Source: Pseudisothecium myosuroides (taxonomy: Eukaryota; Streptophyta; Bryopsida; Hypnales; Lembophyllaceae). From it: DNA of 64,000 nucleotides. The stretch spans positions 8,124,501-8,188,500 of the forward strand of contig OX637288.1 in NCBI GenBank assembly GCA_951799445.1. The letters run 5' to 3'. The notes beneath the pieces are model-generated. The model was not told the origin of the DNA and made no database searches. It saw only the letters and a program-made list of their open reading frames with translations. This document shows, in pieces, positions 45,121 to 56,935 of this stretch. Made by a program: the position numbers and the translations under genes. Numbering within the stretch: the first letter of the stretch is position 1; each line of letters begins with the position of its first letter.

Positions 45121-47049
45121 CAAGGAGGCTCACGTGACCACAAGCAATTTCAAAAGAGGAAGAAAACCGTTAGAACATAACCACCCTAGGGGGCCCACAA
45201 CTCCACCGTACGGGGGGAGGACCACACGCCAAGGGTTCTTAGAGAGAGCAAAAGAGTTCCCCGACTGAGAGAGAACACTCAGAGGTTAATCTAGACACGC
45301 GGGTCAGAAAACACAATCCTTAAACACTAAAAGACCCCCCAGTGGACGGCAAAGCCAAGGCGCTGCGGGGGGAGCTTTAGGATCAGGACAAGACTCAAAG
45401 AACTCCCAAGCAAGTTAGTGCTTCAAACAAATACTTCAACTGACAAGTTAGTGACCAAAGTGACTCAACAATAAGCCAAATAATACCCAAGGCTACTCAA
45501 AACTCATAAACACAAAGGAAGAAGAACCCCCAAGACCTTCAAAAGCTGAAAATAGAACAACAACGGAGCACCACGTGCTCAAAACACCGTGGAAGTGCCT
45601 TTGACTAAAATAGCCAAAAAATCCAACATAAGTTGGACCCACGGACCCAAAACATGAATGGGGGTGGTTTTGGAGAGAAATGAGGGCCCTTTTATAGGTT
45701 TCCCAAGGCCCTCACCTCCCCTCTTTTAACCTAGGTAATCCTATCAACTTGGATTTTCATCCTTATCTCTTAGGATTTTCACGTAGTTTGGGTTTTACGC
45801 TGGTCCAACACTCTAACTATTGGAGATTAACTCCAAATCAAAAACCGATTGCGCCATTGGCTTCAGAAGGCCATTTTTCGTCCTGAGGTCTTCCTACCCC
45901 CTATTCCAATGCCAAAATCCCACCGTAAGCTATCGCCAACTGGAGTCAGTAAAAGAGGTAAAAATCTACTTTTTGGAGGTTACCTTTTCTGACAAAGGTG
46001 ACTAGCCAGGGTGGTCTGGGAGGTTTTAGGGAGTAAGAAAAGACCCTTCGTTGACTTCTTTCCGACTTCATGTGCTCCCGGGACGCCGGTCAACTCCACG
46101 TAAATCCCGCCACATGGATAATTCGAAGGAATGTCGGTGATTCGGCCGTCTCCTGCTATTGAAACACCACGAAACTCGTCGGGGCGCATTATTAGCATAA
46201 AAGAAACTATCCTAATTTTTAGTGAGATTTTACCGCTACCTGGGTAATTATCGTGAATTTTCCATCGTGGTTTTAGGCGGTTGACCGTCCGGAAGGAGTA
46301 TTTCTTCAATCCAGAAAATTTCGAAACTTCTTGGGGAACCTCTCATGGGGTTTCCCAAGAGATTTTCAAGTTCACATCTTGATCTTGCATGTCTTGATAC
46401 GGAGGGCAAAAAGATACCTCCGTTGGTTTACCGGCAGTCAGGGAATCTTCCGCATACGGGGGAATTTTGGCGAATGGATTTTGCTTTTGACTTCCCGGTA
46501 TGGTTTAGATCGAAGATCACAATTCGGTGACCGTAGATTCCTCCACTGGCCTGTCTTGCGAAAGTGACACCTGCAAGCTAACAATTGGGGTTTCTACTAT
46601 TCGTCAATGGGATGGGGAAACTGAAACCTCTCTTGGGGAATCTACCTAAGAATCTCCCTAGACTTCCCTCAGACCAATTTAGCCCAGCTTGGTCACTTGC
46701 ATAGTGATTTTAGGCTATTTTGGGTAAAAACCCTCAAACCTTCTAGTTCCCACTACTTCTATGGCTCCAACCTATTTACAAGTGGGTTTTAGGACTATTC
46801 TAAGGAGAAAAGGCTATTTAGGACCAAAGGGCATATTGGTATGTAACATGTCCATTCTGGTTTTACACTCTTTTTAGGGGTTTTTGTGTATAATTACGAC
46901 ATAAATTGCACAATCTAAGGAAAAAGAAGACTATGAGTCCCAAATGACGAATTGGGAGCTCACAGTAATGCAAAAAACTAAAAAAAAAATCACTTTTTAA
47001 AAAAGTGAATATTTAAAATTGATTTTTTAGGTTTAAATATACATAGAAA

Positions 47050-47540
47050 GCTTTGAGTCATTCCATTTTGATTAATGAGATGAAAGTTATGAGGTGTTTT
47101 AGTTTGCAGAAAGTTATGGAATTTCTACTCTAAAATAAATTTTGAAGTCCTTTCTTTAATTTGATTTTCAATACTTTGAAAAAAAATAAAATCATATGAT
47201 GTAGATTGTTCACTACAACATCACAACCATTGGAATTGACATTTCTCAATTCCATAACTAAAATCTTAACAATTTAGTATTTTAAATCATTATCAATTTC
47301 TTTCTACTTACTTTTTTTTTCATGCATGAATATAAAATGTTTTTTATTGAATTTTTTATATGTAAATCTAATTGTTTGGAAAGAATTGAAAATACTTCTT
47401 TTGAAATCCAAGCATTATGACCTTGCAATTGGTAAGGTTTCTTATTTTTAAAATTTTAGGGATGTGTACTCCAATAAGTTAACTAAAGGATCCTACAATT
47501 GGATTTGTTAAAAAATAAACATAGATGAAGATTTTAGCTT
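47050..47540 (+). repeat. dispersed repeat shared with 14500-15010
   Basis: This is the second copy of the repeat described at 14500. Here the sequence before CATAGAAAGC is AAATATA, whereas at 14401 the same site carries the 97-bp (TA)n run. Confidence 0.7.
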
Positions 47541-48209
47541 GCATTTGGTGACTATCATTTTTAAGCAATTTTGGTCCCCTAAAAATGAAGTTAAAAACTT
47601 TAGGGATTAACCCTTCAAAGCCTAACAACTTCTTGGCAATGGAGGTTTTCAACAAAGCATCGCACTTTGATGGTTTTTTACACATGGATGTTCTTGAAAT
47701 TTTTAATTTTAATTGCATAAAAGCAAAGACAGCTACTTTATCTAGTATGCATGGAATTAATTGTGGATAATATTGACCATTGGATTTTTAGATTATAACA
47801 ATTTTGGATGATCAACTTATAAGCAAAATACGTAGCTTTGGAGGAAGAAAATTATAAGAAGATGAATAATGTTTTTTTCCCCCCTCCAAAACATTGTGTT
47901 GGAATCTAAGGCAAATTTAGTATTATCTTCATTTTTAAAAATAAGAAATAAAAACCTCTCTCAAATTCGTACACATTTTCAAATAGAAGGGGTAGAAAGC
48001 CAAAACTACTAATTAAGTTGGATCCTAAAAAAAAATTAAAATGTATATACACGTTAGTTTTTGAAATTTAATGATTGATATTATTAGCATATTGTTTGAA
48101 AAATCTTCAAAAGATTCAAATCATTTTCATTATTTTGTTTTCTTCATTACACCAGACTAAATCTTATATTTTTTAAATTGCTATAAATACAACTTTGTTA
48201 TGGAACAGC
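47541..48209. other. AT-rich intergenic region
   Basis: Nothing beyond AT-rich sequence is seen. Confidence 0.5.
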
Positions 48210-48500
48210 TAAGGTAGTCTGCTCTAAAGGTGACCATGACATAAGGATACAATTTCCTTTTTTAAATGTACCAACCAATAGTACACATTTCAAAGTTGGT
48301 CATTTATAGTGACCATTGTGTTTCAACTTCAAAAATTCGTAAGTAATTCCGGGATGGTTAAAAAAATACGAAACCACTTGGGTTAGATGCCAATTCCATT
48401 TTTCTTCCTACAAAAATTTACTAAAATTTGTTTCAGAGAGTTTAGCTTCCCCCAAAAGGCACTCAACTTTTAAATGGTCGCTTTAAGAGTAGACTAACTT
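48210..48500. mobile_element. 291-bp MITE (TAAGGTAG family)
   Basis: Left end TAAGGTAGTCTGCTCTAAAG and inverted right end AAGTTAGTCTACTCTTAAAG. The interior contains, inverted, the GGCATCTAACCCAAGTGGTT block shared with 31839-32138. Confidence 0.75.
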
Positions 48501-49115
48501 GGGACAAGTTTCCATGTGCTTTGGAGGCCAGTGAAGCCCATTGATCAACGATGGAAATGGGGGCCGATTTTTCTAGATCGGTGGGCTTAACCTTCCCTTG
48601 AAAGTACATAGAAGGAGGCCCTTAGTGCACCAACAAGGTAAGGTAAAACAACCCATTATGGACATAAGACCCATTGTGGACACCTACAAATGACCCCATT
48701 ATGGTTTTCTTCCAGTGAATGAGATTTGGGCCACAATCAATGTCTTAGCTAACCGAAATGGAGTGATTAGTGACCACAATAGGAACTTCCAGCTTTTTAG
48801 TGCTAATTCATTGTAGAAAGTGATTGTTTTAGGCCGGGCTTCTATGTTAGAAAAATATTGTGACTGCTTTAGGTGAGTAAGATGACCGTTATGAATATAG
48901 TTTTTGTTGGTTTTGGAGTAGTCTAGAGACTCTTCTGGGCCACAATGGGATGCACCTTCAAAAATTCATAACAAATTCACACTTTGTTGAAAAAATATAA
49001 TTTCAATTGCTCTCGCCATTTCTATCATTTGTCTTTAAGTGGAAAAAAAATTAAAACATTTCAGCAATGACATGAGGGCAAACTCCCCATTCTGTCCGTA
49101 ATAGGTTGTTTTACC
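48501..49115. other. intergenic region
   Basis: No gene or clear repeat was identified. It is slightly less AT-rich than its surroundings. Confidence 0.45.
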
Positions 49116-49486
49116 TTAACCCCTAAAGGACCATGAGTGCAGATTTTGAACAATGAATGAACGGAAACACGTCCCAAACTCACCAAAACTTTCCATGTAT
49201 ACATAAATCTATAGAACCAATTTCAAATTTTTATTTTTCAAAAAAGTGATTTTTAAAGATTTTTTTGAGCTGCCCGGGCTGCCTGCCGAACATGGAAAAT
49301 TACATATCATGCAATAACTTTTTAACCATGTAGTCAAAAGTTATGAAAATTGTTGGGCCTTGAAGCTACACCTTGGGCACATCTTATGTGAAAGTTTCAA
49401 GAAAATAAAATAAAATTTCCATTTGTAGTAAGCTGCCCAAAATTGCTATATTGCCAAAAAATAGTGTTTGGTCCTTTAGGGGTTAA
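49116..49486. mobile_element. 371-bp TTAACCCCTAAAGGACCA element
   Basis: The ends TTAACCCCTAAAGGACCA and TGGTCCTTTAGGGGTTAA are perfect 18-bp inverted repeats apart from one base at the inner edge. It is the smallest, best-preserved member and defines the family terminus. Confidence 0.8.
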
Positions 49487-50285
49487 GACAGGCTGTTTGT
49501 TTGTTTGTCTGTTTGATCTCCCGGACTAAGAGTCCTCCCCGGGGCGTGCTTGCTATCGTTGGAAAGTTCTCGAGGGACAGTGTGAAAATTATAGATTTTT
49601 GAGTTATTTTTGGTTTCAAAAAATTAGAAAATTATTTTTACTTTTGTTCTGACTGTGGCAATGGCACAGGGCACACTAGTGTACACTACCCATTCTCGAT
49701 CAACCCCCCATTTCCACAACATAGGCTGTTGCATTTCCGATCAAGTGAACACGTGAAACCGCTCAGTTATGATATATTGTGAGTTGTTGATTTCCAATCG
49801 ATTTCCTGATGAACCTATGGTCGAAATTAGGCATACCTACAATATAAGAATAGATTTTACGAAATCTGAACCAAAAAAATTCACTGTAATTTCGTTCTTA
49901 GGCTAAAAAATTAAAAAAAAATTAAAATCTATCTGAAATCTATTTCCCTACACGGAGAAAAAATTTCTCCCACCAAACCTAGCCGGCAGCTATGCTGAAA
50001 TGCTGAAGTGGTTGGAAATAAGTCGTAAGCTTCTGAGTGAAGATGGCATTTTGAGGTCAGTGGCGCATTTGGAGGTAAATTCAGCCAGGGAGGCAGAGGC
50101 GGAAGTTCTGGTGGGGTTGAGCAGAGTGGAACATGGCAACTGCAGTTAAGACGGTGCCGGGGTCAGGACCGCCATGCTAATGATCACCTCAACATGACCC
50201 CACTTACACAGTTGACTATAATTAGCTGTGTGCTGCAACAAGCCTACAACTGGCCCTACTGTAGTCTAAAATGCCCTTTGACCCC

Positions 50286-50540
50286 TACATTAAATAGTGA
50301 AATTAGGTTGCCCCACACTAATTTCTCGACATTCTACACTATATAAATATGTATTGTTTCTTTACAAGAATTTACTACTTTTTTGAATTAAAAATTTATG
50401 CATGTAAGACTCATGAACCTCTATATGTACAAACAGAAAAAATAGTAGACATATTTGTTGATTGGTTGGCTTGTAAAGTGATTTTCTTGAAGTAAGGCAA
50501 CCTAATTGTTAAGGCAACCTAATTTCACTATTTAGTGTAA
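50286..50540. mobile_element. 255-bp inverted-repeat element
   Basis: TTAAATAGTGAAATTAGGTT at the left and CTAAATAGTGAAATTAGGTT (inverted) at the right form a 25-bp repeat. The right end carries an extra GGCAACCTAATT duplication. Confidence 0.75.
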
Positions 50541-50713
50541 GTGCTCGATCTAAAAATAGTTAATATAGTTACCAATGAGGCAGGGTCTCTTTGCAAACCT
50601 TGAAAAGGAGACCCCCTATATTGAACAAAATTATCTTATATGGCTCCTCAGCCAATTCCAATCCTTGACTTGACGGGAAAGTCTCTTCAATTATAAGTAT
50701 CTAGCAAAGCATA

Positions 50714-50860
50714 AATGGCGAATTTTGTGAAAATGGCAATATTCCATACGCCATTTTCAGACGGCATACGCCATCTTGGTCAAATGCAGATTTTAGACCA
50801 CACGGTCTACATTGTAAAAGTGCCAAAATTGCGGAATGACAACCATTTAAACAAAATTCT
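50714..50860. mobile_element. degraded MITE (TGGGCAATTTCAT family)
   Basis: ATGGCGAATTTTGTGAAAAT and, inverted, AAGAATTTTGTTTAAATGG bound about 147 bp with the same overall layout as 38481-38632. Confidence 0.6.
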
Positions 50861-51198
50861 TGATATAATATCTTTCCAGCATGAAAAAGACTATTGCATG
50901 GTTCTACAATGTTATATACATCAAGGAAATGCAATTGTGGATGTATAATGCACAAGATGCCCCTATATTGGGCGTTGAGTAGGCCTTGGAATTCTAGGGT
51001 CACACAATCTTTGTGCACCTACACGCACCTTTCAAGCATGCACCCATAGAAGACAACCTCGATACGATAATAAGATTATTTTTGAAAATTCAATTGAAAA
51101 TCCTGCAACCTCTCGATATCATTGATTCATATAGAGTATTCATTCTTCTTTCAATTTGTATATTACATGAAATTTTTTGAAATTTTTTCAATGAATAT

Positions 51199-52607
51199 TA
51201 TCCCCTAAAGGACAAAGGCATTTTCTGGCTCTGAAACCACTGAAAATTGCCATTTCTGCTGCAATCACTCCCTAAACCAATTTTTATTTTTATTTTTAGA
51301 ATCTAACCATAGGATCTTGTACTTAACTTGTCTTTGATCATGCGGTAAAAATTTCATGAAGTTTGACCCTACCAATTGGAAGATATTAGCATTCAAAGTT
51401 GGGAAAAAAAGTTTTTTTGACTGTTGATTTGTAATTTCAGATGACTTTGGTCGCCATTTGTGGAAAATATTTGCACTACAGACCACAAATTTAAATTTTT
51501 TTATATTGAAAATTTTAGTTGAAAGTTGGGTAAAAAAATTCAGAAAAAAAAAATTGATTTTCGTTCATTAAAAAATTGTGAAGTAGAAGTAGGTCCAAAA
51601 TTAAACAAAACACTAAATCTTTAATAGCTCCAAGATGGAATTGAAATACCGTAATCCCAACGGTGAGATTGTTCTTGCAAACAAATTAAAGCTTGTCCAA
51701 AAAATAAAAAATTTGAAGAATTCTAAAAATTGCATTCAAAAATGAATTATACAAGTTGTTTTTTGAAGAAGATGCTTAAATTGCCCGAAAAACAAGATTG
51801 TTCACAACTCTCTCATTATTAGACCAAATAGAATGAATCAAAGCTTCAGATTTAGACAAAAACATAATCTTTCAGAAAAAAAAATTTAATTTAAAAAAAT
51901 TCATTTTTTTGAGTTTTTTTTTTGCCTGGCAAACAACTTTCCTACCTTAGGGTGGCATAACTTTTGCTCCTGGGCACCGATTGGAAAAAAATATATATTT
52001 TTAAAAAGCTAATGAGATTTTCTATCTCCAGAAAGAATTTCAATAGATTAGGTCAAAATTTGAGGTCACACAAGCATGCCCAAAATTCCAAATGTCCCCC
52101 TAGGGGACTTTGGTCCTGAACACCATAATTCCAACGGTGGGATTGTTCGTGCAAACAAACTTAACCTTGTCATAAATTTTTTTTTTGAAGAAAATTGAAA
52201 ATTGCATTCAAAAATGAATTCTTTAAGTTTTTTTTTTTGAAGATGCTTAGATTGTTTGAAAAACAAGATTGTCCATAACTTTCTCATTCCGAGTCCAAAT
52301 AGAATGAATCAAAGCTTCAAATGTAGACAAAAACATGATCTTTGAGAATTTTTTTTTTTTTTTTTTTTTTTAAATTCAAATTTTTTAAAGGTTTTTTTTT
52401 CTGCCTAGCAAACTGCTATTTTGACTTTAGGTGGCATAACTTTTGCTCTTGGGCATCGATTGAAAACAAATTATATTTTTAGAAAGCTAATGTGATTTCT
52501 TATCTTCTAAAAAAGTTTCAAAAAATCAGGTCAATATTTCAGGTTGCACGAGCCTATCCAAAATCTCAAGTGTCCCTCGAAAGGACTTTGGTCCTTTAGG
52601 GGGTTAA
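51199..52607. mobile_element. 1.4-kb TTAACCCCTAAAGGAC element, internally duplicated
   Basis: It starts ATCCCCTAAAGGAC and ends GTCCTTTAGGGGGTTAA. The blocks 51720-52110 and 52190-52590 are diverged direct repeats (ATTGCATTCAAAAATGAATT, CATAACTTTTGCTC, GGACTTTGGTCC in each), the same tandem arrangement as 41230-42629. No coding capacity is seen. Confidence 0.65.
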
Positions 52608-54054
52608 TTGGAGGAAGTGCATTTTCCATAACATTTTCATCCATCTAATGGAAGCTTGAGTGCTTTGGAATTAATGCAAAAGTAATTTAGGTTATCCTAT
52701 TAGTTTCTCCTAACAATCCGTCTTGTTTTTTCACTTGCACCTCATTGAAACAAATGGAACAAATTATTCCCCTATAAACTAATTAGAGTTGTACATACAA
52801 CCTCAAAATTTCACTAATTAAAACTAAGTGCTAAAGATATAAATATAAAGAAATGTAGACATTGGAATATTAAAAAGAGAAGTCATTTATTGATATAACT
52901 TCTTTTTTGTCTCACCAACATCAGAAAAATGTGTTTACATGAGAGTTCAATAGAGAATTTTATACCATCTCAAACAAGTTCAATCTATACAAATTCAAAT
53001 CTTCAATCAAATCCATCAATCGATGTGATTAATAATAAGGTTAGAAGGATATTAGTTAAAAATGAAAAAAAGGATGAAACTTTTTATTGTTCCTATTTCA
53101 ATGAAAATAACTTTTCACCCCTTTTTTCATCTTCTAACCTCAATATTTCTTCTTGTGAATTCATCCAATGCTTGATTTGATTGGAGTTTTCAGTTTTGTG
53201 TTTGTATGAGTGCAATTGGTCTTGATTTTCTCAATTGAATTTTCAAATGCACTCTTTATTATGAAATGAGAGTGGAAAAACAAGGTAAAATCAAAGATGA
53301 CCAACATGTACATATCTCTAGATGTACATTTCAAAATGTACACCTTCGATGATTGGATTGACTAAAAATCCAAGTTTATACGGGCGGGCATTATAATTGG
53401 TCTAAGAAAGTGAATTTTATTCTATTAAGTTATTATTATGGAAGAGTGCAGAAACAATGTGAAATCTTGGGCAAGATTGAATGATAATCTTATTGAAGTT
53501 TTGAACATATTTGTAGTGAACACTTCATTTATCATTGTGCATGTCCTCTAATTTACATATTGGAGTTTTTAGTGTACCTACAGTGAACAACATTATCAAT
53601 GTGTGGATATTGCCTTTGAGTTGCTTCAACCATCATTTGCCACCAAAATATCAATTACTTAAATCCTAAGAGAGTGGATACACGTTGGATAGATGATGAA
53701 AGTTTTCACTAGTAGAAAAGGTGCCCAAAACTACATAGCTAGCAAAAAAATTGATGCACAGTTATAGGCACCTTTTCTACTAGTGTTTCAAGGGCTTCTT
53801 ATGGGAGCTATAAGAACGGATGAAGTACATCTAACTTGTATGTTGAAGGAACAAGTTCTATCAACTAGATCGTATCGGGATGTGACTAGCCTTGCTCACT
53901 TGCTGCTTCATCATTTTTGTGCAAGCTTCTAAATCAGTTCATTTAGGGATGGAAAGAAAAGGAAAACTTTCAAAAGTGAAAGTCTTTTCGAGCCATACTT
54001 TATTTTGCCTAAAAATTGCATTTTGCTCTTCCTACAAGGCTCTCTTTGAGTCAA
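52608..54054. other. AT-rich intergenic region
   Basis: The open stretch 52929-53180 has no recognisable motif. Apart from the mini-CACTA element nothing is seen. Confidence 0.45.
53707..53785. mobile_element. 79-bp miniature CACTA element
   Basis: Perfect 19-bp inverted ends CACTAGTAGAAAAGGTGCC enclose 41 bp and are flanked by TTT on both sides, the 3-bp target duplication expected for CACTA (En/Spm-type) transposons. One of the smallest possible non-autonomous copies. Confidence 0.9.
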
Positions 54055-54467
54055 TAAGGTAGGAGGCTCAAACTCCGTTAGGGCATTCAGAATCGCCCCT
54101 ATAAATAGTTGTGAAATGGACATGCGCTGGTTCTAAAATTGACTTCTATAATCATTGAATGAATCAAAGAAAAAACATTATTAATTGCAATAGTCAATCA
54201 TTTTCTTTGCTTTCCCTATCTTTCTTTAGAATTGCAAGTGAATTTTTTATGGAAGACCTAGGGTCAGAAATAGGGATCTATGACCCAACTCGTTTGAAAA
54301 TTCATAAGTAATTCAAAAATGCTTGGAAAAATACAAAACCACTTGTGTTAGATTCCTCATCTATTTTTCTTTGTCTGAAAAATGAGTTAAAAATATTCCC
54401 ATCCAAAGACATACGTGAAAAAGGCGGACCAGCCCTTAGATGGTTGATTTATGAGCCTCCTACCTTA
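54055..54467. mobile_element. 413-bp MITE (TAAGGTAG family), copy 1 of a tandem pair
   Basis: The ends TAAGGTAGGAGGCTCA are perfect inverted repeats. The interior matches the next element at most positions. Confidence 0.85.
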
Positions 54468-54522
54468 ATTAATTAAGGTGAACAACGATATTACCGCCAC
54501 CCTTCTCAATTCCATCTTCATG

Positions 54523-54934
54523 TAAGGTAGAAGGTTCAAGAATAGTTCGGGCATTAAGAATGGCCCCTATAAATGGCTGTGAAATGGACATGAGTTGGTT
54601 CTGAAATGGACTACTATAGTCATTGAATGAACCAAGGAAAAAAGACTTATAAATTGCAAGAGCCAATCACTCTCTTTGCTTTCCCCATTTTTATTTAGAA
54701 TTGCAAGAACCATTTATGAAAGACCTAGGGTCACAAATAGGGACCTATGACCCAACTTGTTTGAAAATTCATAAGTAATTCAAAAATGTTCGGAAAAATA
54801 CGAAACGACTTGGGTTAGATTCCCCATCAACTTCTCCATGTCTGAAAAATGAGCTAAAAATATTCCCATCCAAGGAAATACATGAAAAAGGCGGACCAGC
54901 CCTTAAATGGTCGGTTTATGAGCCTTCTACCTTA
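54523..54934. mobile_element. 412-bp MITE (TAAGGTAG family), copy 2 of a tandem pair
   Basis: Ends TAAGGTAGAAGGTTCA and, inverted, TAAGGTAGAAGGCTCA. Both copies share CCTATAAATRGYTGTGAAAT and the GAAAGACCTAGGGTC block in the same orientation, with a 55-bp spacer between them. Confidence 0.85.
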
Positions 54935-56463
54935 CTCATGGGATACATTTCATACGGGAAATGTACACCACACGTACATGAGGGTGGTGGTGATGGGCTG
55001 GTTCACCTTGTACCTTGATGACGGTGACCTCTAGCAGGCATGGTTCCTCATGCTTTCGCAGAAGTTCAGTTCCATGTGGTCAACTTTAAGATATTCCCCA
55101 GAAATCAAAGTCGCTCACGCCATCACAGGCAGATCGTCCATTGAGCCAAATCCCGGACCGAAAACTTTGCATCGAAAACTGAACGTTGAAACCGAAGCGT
55201 AAGCTTACTTACCATTCGTGTGTGTCATTTCCCAGCTACTGTAACTTACTGGTTCCAAATATGTTTTTCCTTATGTTTCTACTTTGCTAATAACGCTGCT
55301 AGTGTGCTAATAAAATATTTCAAATTTTAACTGTGGAATTCATGTCTTTCACTGTCAATGAAAACTACTGTAAAGCAGGAAGCTCTAAGAATAAATATTT
55401 GATATAAGCAATGTTTCTGAGAGAGCATTCAGGCAACCGATATTTCTAATTCATTTTCAGTTTCTTATTTGACCGGGCCGGAACTGAAAGTGACCCACTC
55501 AGTGTCGTACTAAGAGGAAGTAAAAAAAATAAAACAGCCAGTGCTGCCGTGTGGGGGCGACTGAACAGTTAAGAACCTGGGGTGCGACACGTGCTAGTTC
55601 TTAACTTGCAAGTTGCCACTAGCTTACAGAAAACACACAATGAAACACCAAAAAAGAGGAGAATTCCGCATAGGACTTGTGGAAAGTCGTCAGACCTTCC
55701 TGGCTGATGATTCACATTACTTTCAATTGTGTTTTGCCCGCGAAATCTGGTGTGTCACTGATCGAGAAAAGTAGAACCCCCGATCAAATTATATAGCAAT
55801 TTCCTTCTTCCATAGCTCATGTAGCCATGTCCGCAATAATTGCAAGAGAGAGGGATGAATTGAAACCTTCTTCTAAGTCTGTCTCTTGTGAGTTGTCATA
55901 TATCACACAAGTATCTCTTCTCTACTCCACCACTGACAGTCCTTATAGGAATCATTGCAAGGGGTAGAGTCGATCTCTGACGTGCATTCGAAAGTCAGGG
56001 ACTGAGCCACAAGAATGTGCAGAGGGTACTAACTAGTCAGGAATGATTGCAACAGAGTATCACTAGATCGATAATTTTCTATCAACTTTCTGTCTGCGTG
56101 CACTCAGTAGTTGCAGCTTGAGTGCCAGTTTTTGAAGCTAGTGTGCGACTGCGAGCGGCAAGTAATCTTTCAGTACTGAATGCAATCAACTGCAATATAT
56201 TCACCAGCTCTGCAGTGCATGTGTACGCAATAATGCTTTTCAGACTTTTCGTTTCGGCGCATAATTAGGGGACAGAGTGACAGTGCTTGTCTCCCGAACC
56301 TATATTTCAAGTACCGGTGCTTTCAATCATGAGAGGTCCTTTATTCAAGGGAATTCACGGCTTCAAGAAGAAAAATCATGTCGATGGAGCTAGCACCGAC
56401 TTAGATTGACAGAGTTTGAGTGGAAATTTCACGAGTACCGTGGAATTGGTTGTTGGGCGTAAC
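54935..56463. other. upstream region of the basic repeat-protein gene
   Basis: Composition becomes more balanced here. No exon could be supported. A perfect 10-bp hairpin (AGTTAAGAAC / GTTCTTAACT, 20-nt loop) lies at 55567-55606. Confidence 0.4.
55567..55606. repeat. hairpin with perfect 10-bp stem
   Basis: AGTTAAGAAC and GTTCTTAACT flank a 20-nt GC-richer loop containing GTGCGACAC. No terminator or known RNA is implied. Confidence 0.6.
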
Positions 56464-56840
56464 TGTCTAGGCAAGGTGGAGAGCGACGTACATAGACTAT
56501 TGTAGAACTGAAATACGACTGTCAAAATAAGGTGAAGGTAGACATAGACTGTTGAAGAATTGAAATACGACTGTCTAGACAAGGTGGAGGTCGACAGAGA
56601 CTGTTGTAGTACAGAAATACGCGCGACTGTCTAGACTCTAGACAAGGTGGAGATCGACATAGACTGTTGTAGAACTGAAATTCGACAGACTAGCCTCTAG
56701 ACAAGGTGGAGATCGGCACAGACTGCTGTAGAACTGAAATTCGACAGACTAGATTCTAGACAAGGCGAAGATCGACAAAGAACTGTTGTAGTTCTGAAGC
56801 ACTACTGTCTAGACAAGGTGAAGATCGACTTGAACCCATT
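56464..56840 (+). repeat. minisatellite of about 50-63 bp, seven copies
   Basis: Repeats begin AAGGTGGAGATCGACATAGA and continue CTGTTGTAGAACTGAAATWC, usually ending CTGTCTAGAC. Units vary by insertion of CTCTAGAC. The array ends about 95 bp before the start codon at 56936, so it lies in the promoter or 5' UTR. Confidence 0.85.
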
Positions 56841-56935
56841 TAGTACAGAAGCCCAGGTTCCAGCAAAGTCCTAGTGAAGATCGATGGAACCCCTGTTTTA
56901 TCAAACTGTCCAAATGCGTTGCTAGTTCCATCACC

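Larger units (their letters stand above)
42640..46900. other. GC-richer repeat block without a recognisable gene
   Basis: About 4.2 kb differs in composition from its AT-rich flanks, with pyrimidine-rich stretches (43900-44580) and GC-rich minisatellites. Open frames at 43935-44256 and 45980-46567 show no transposase, reverse transcriptase or other known motif. It may be a non-coding LTR-type element or degenerate satellite-like DNA. I could not identify LTR boundaries. Confidence 0.45.
49487..51198. other. intergenic region with two MITEs
   Basis: Apart from the elements at 50286 and 50714, no gene is supported. A GTTTGTTTGTTTGTCTGTTT microsatellite lies at about 49495-49515. Confidence 0.45.

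Noticed and set aside
42640..46900. Candidate LTR retrotransposon
   Set aside because: I found no paired long terminal repeats, primer-binding site, polypurine tract or reverse-transcriptase motifs, so I left it as an unclassified repeat block.
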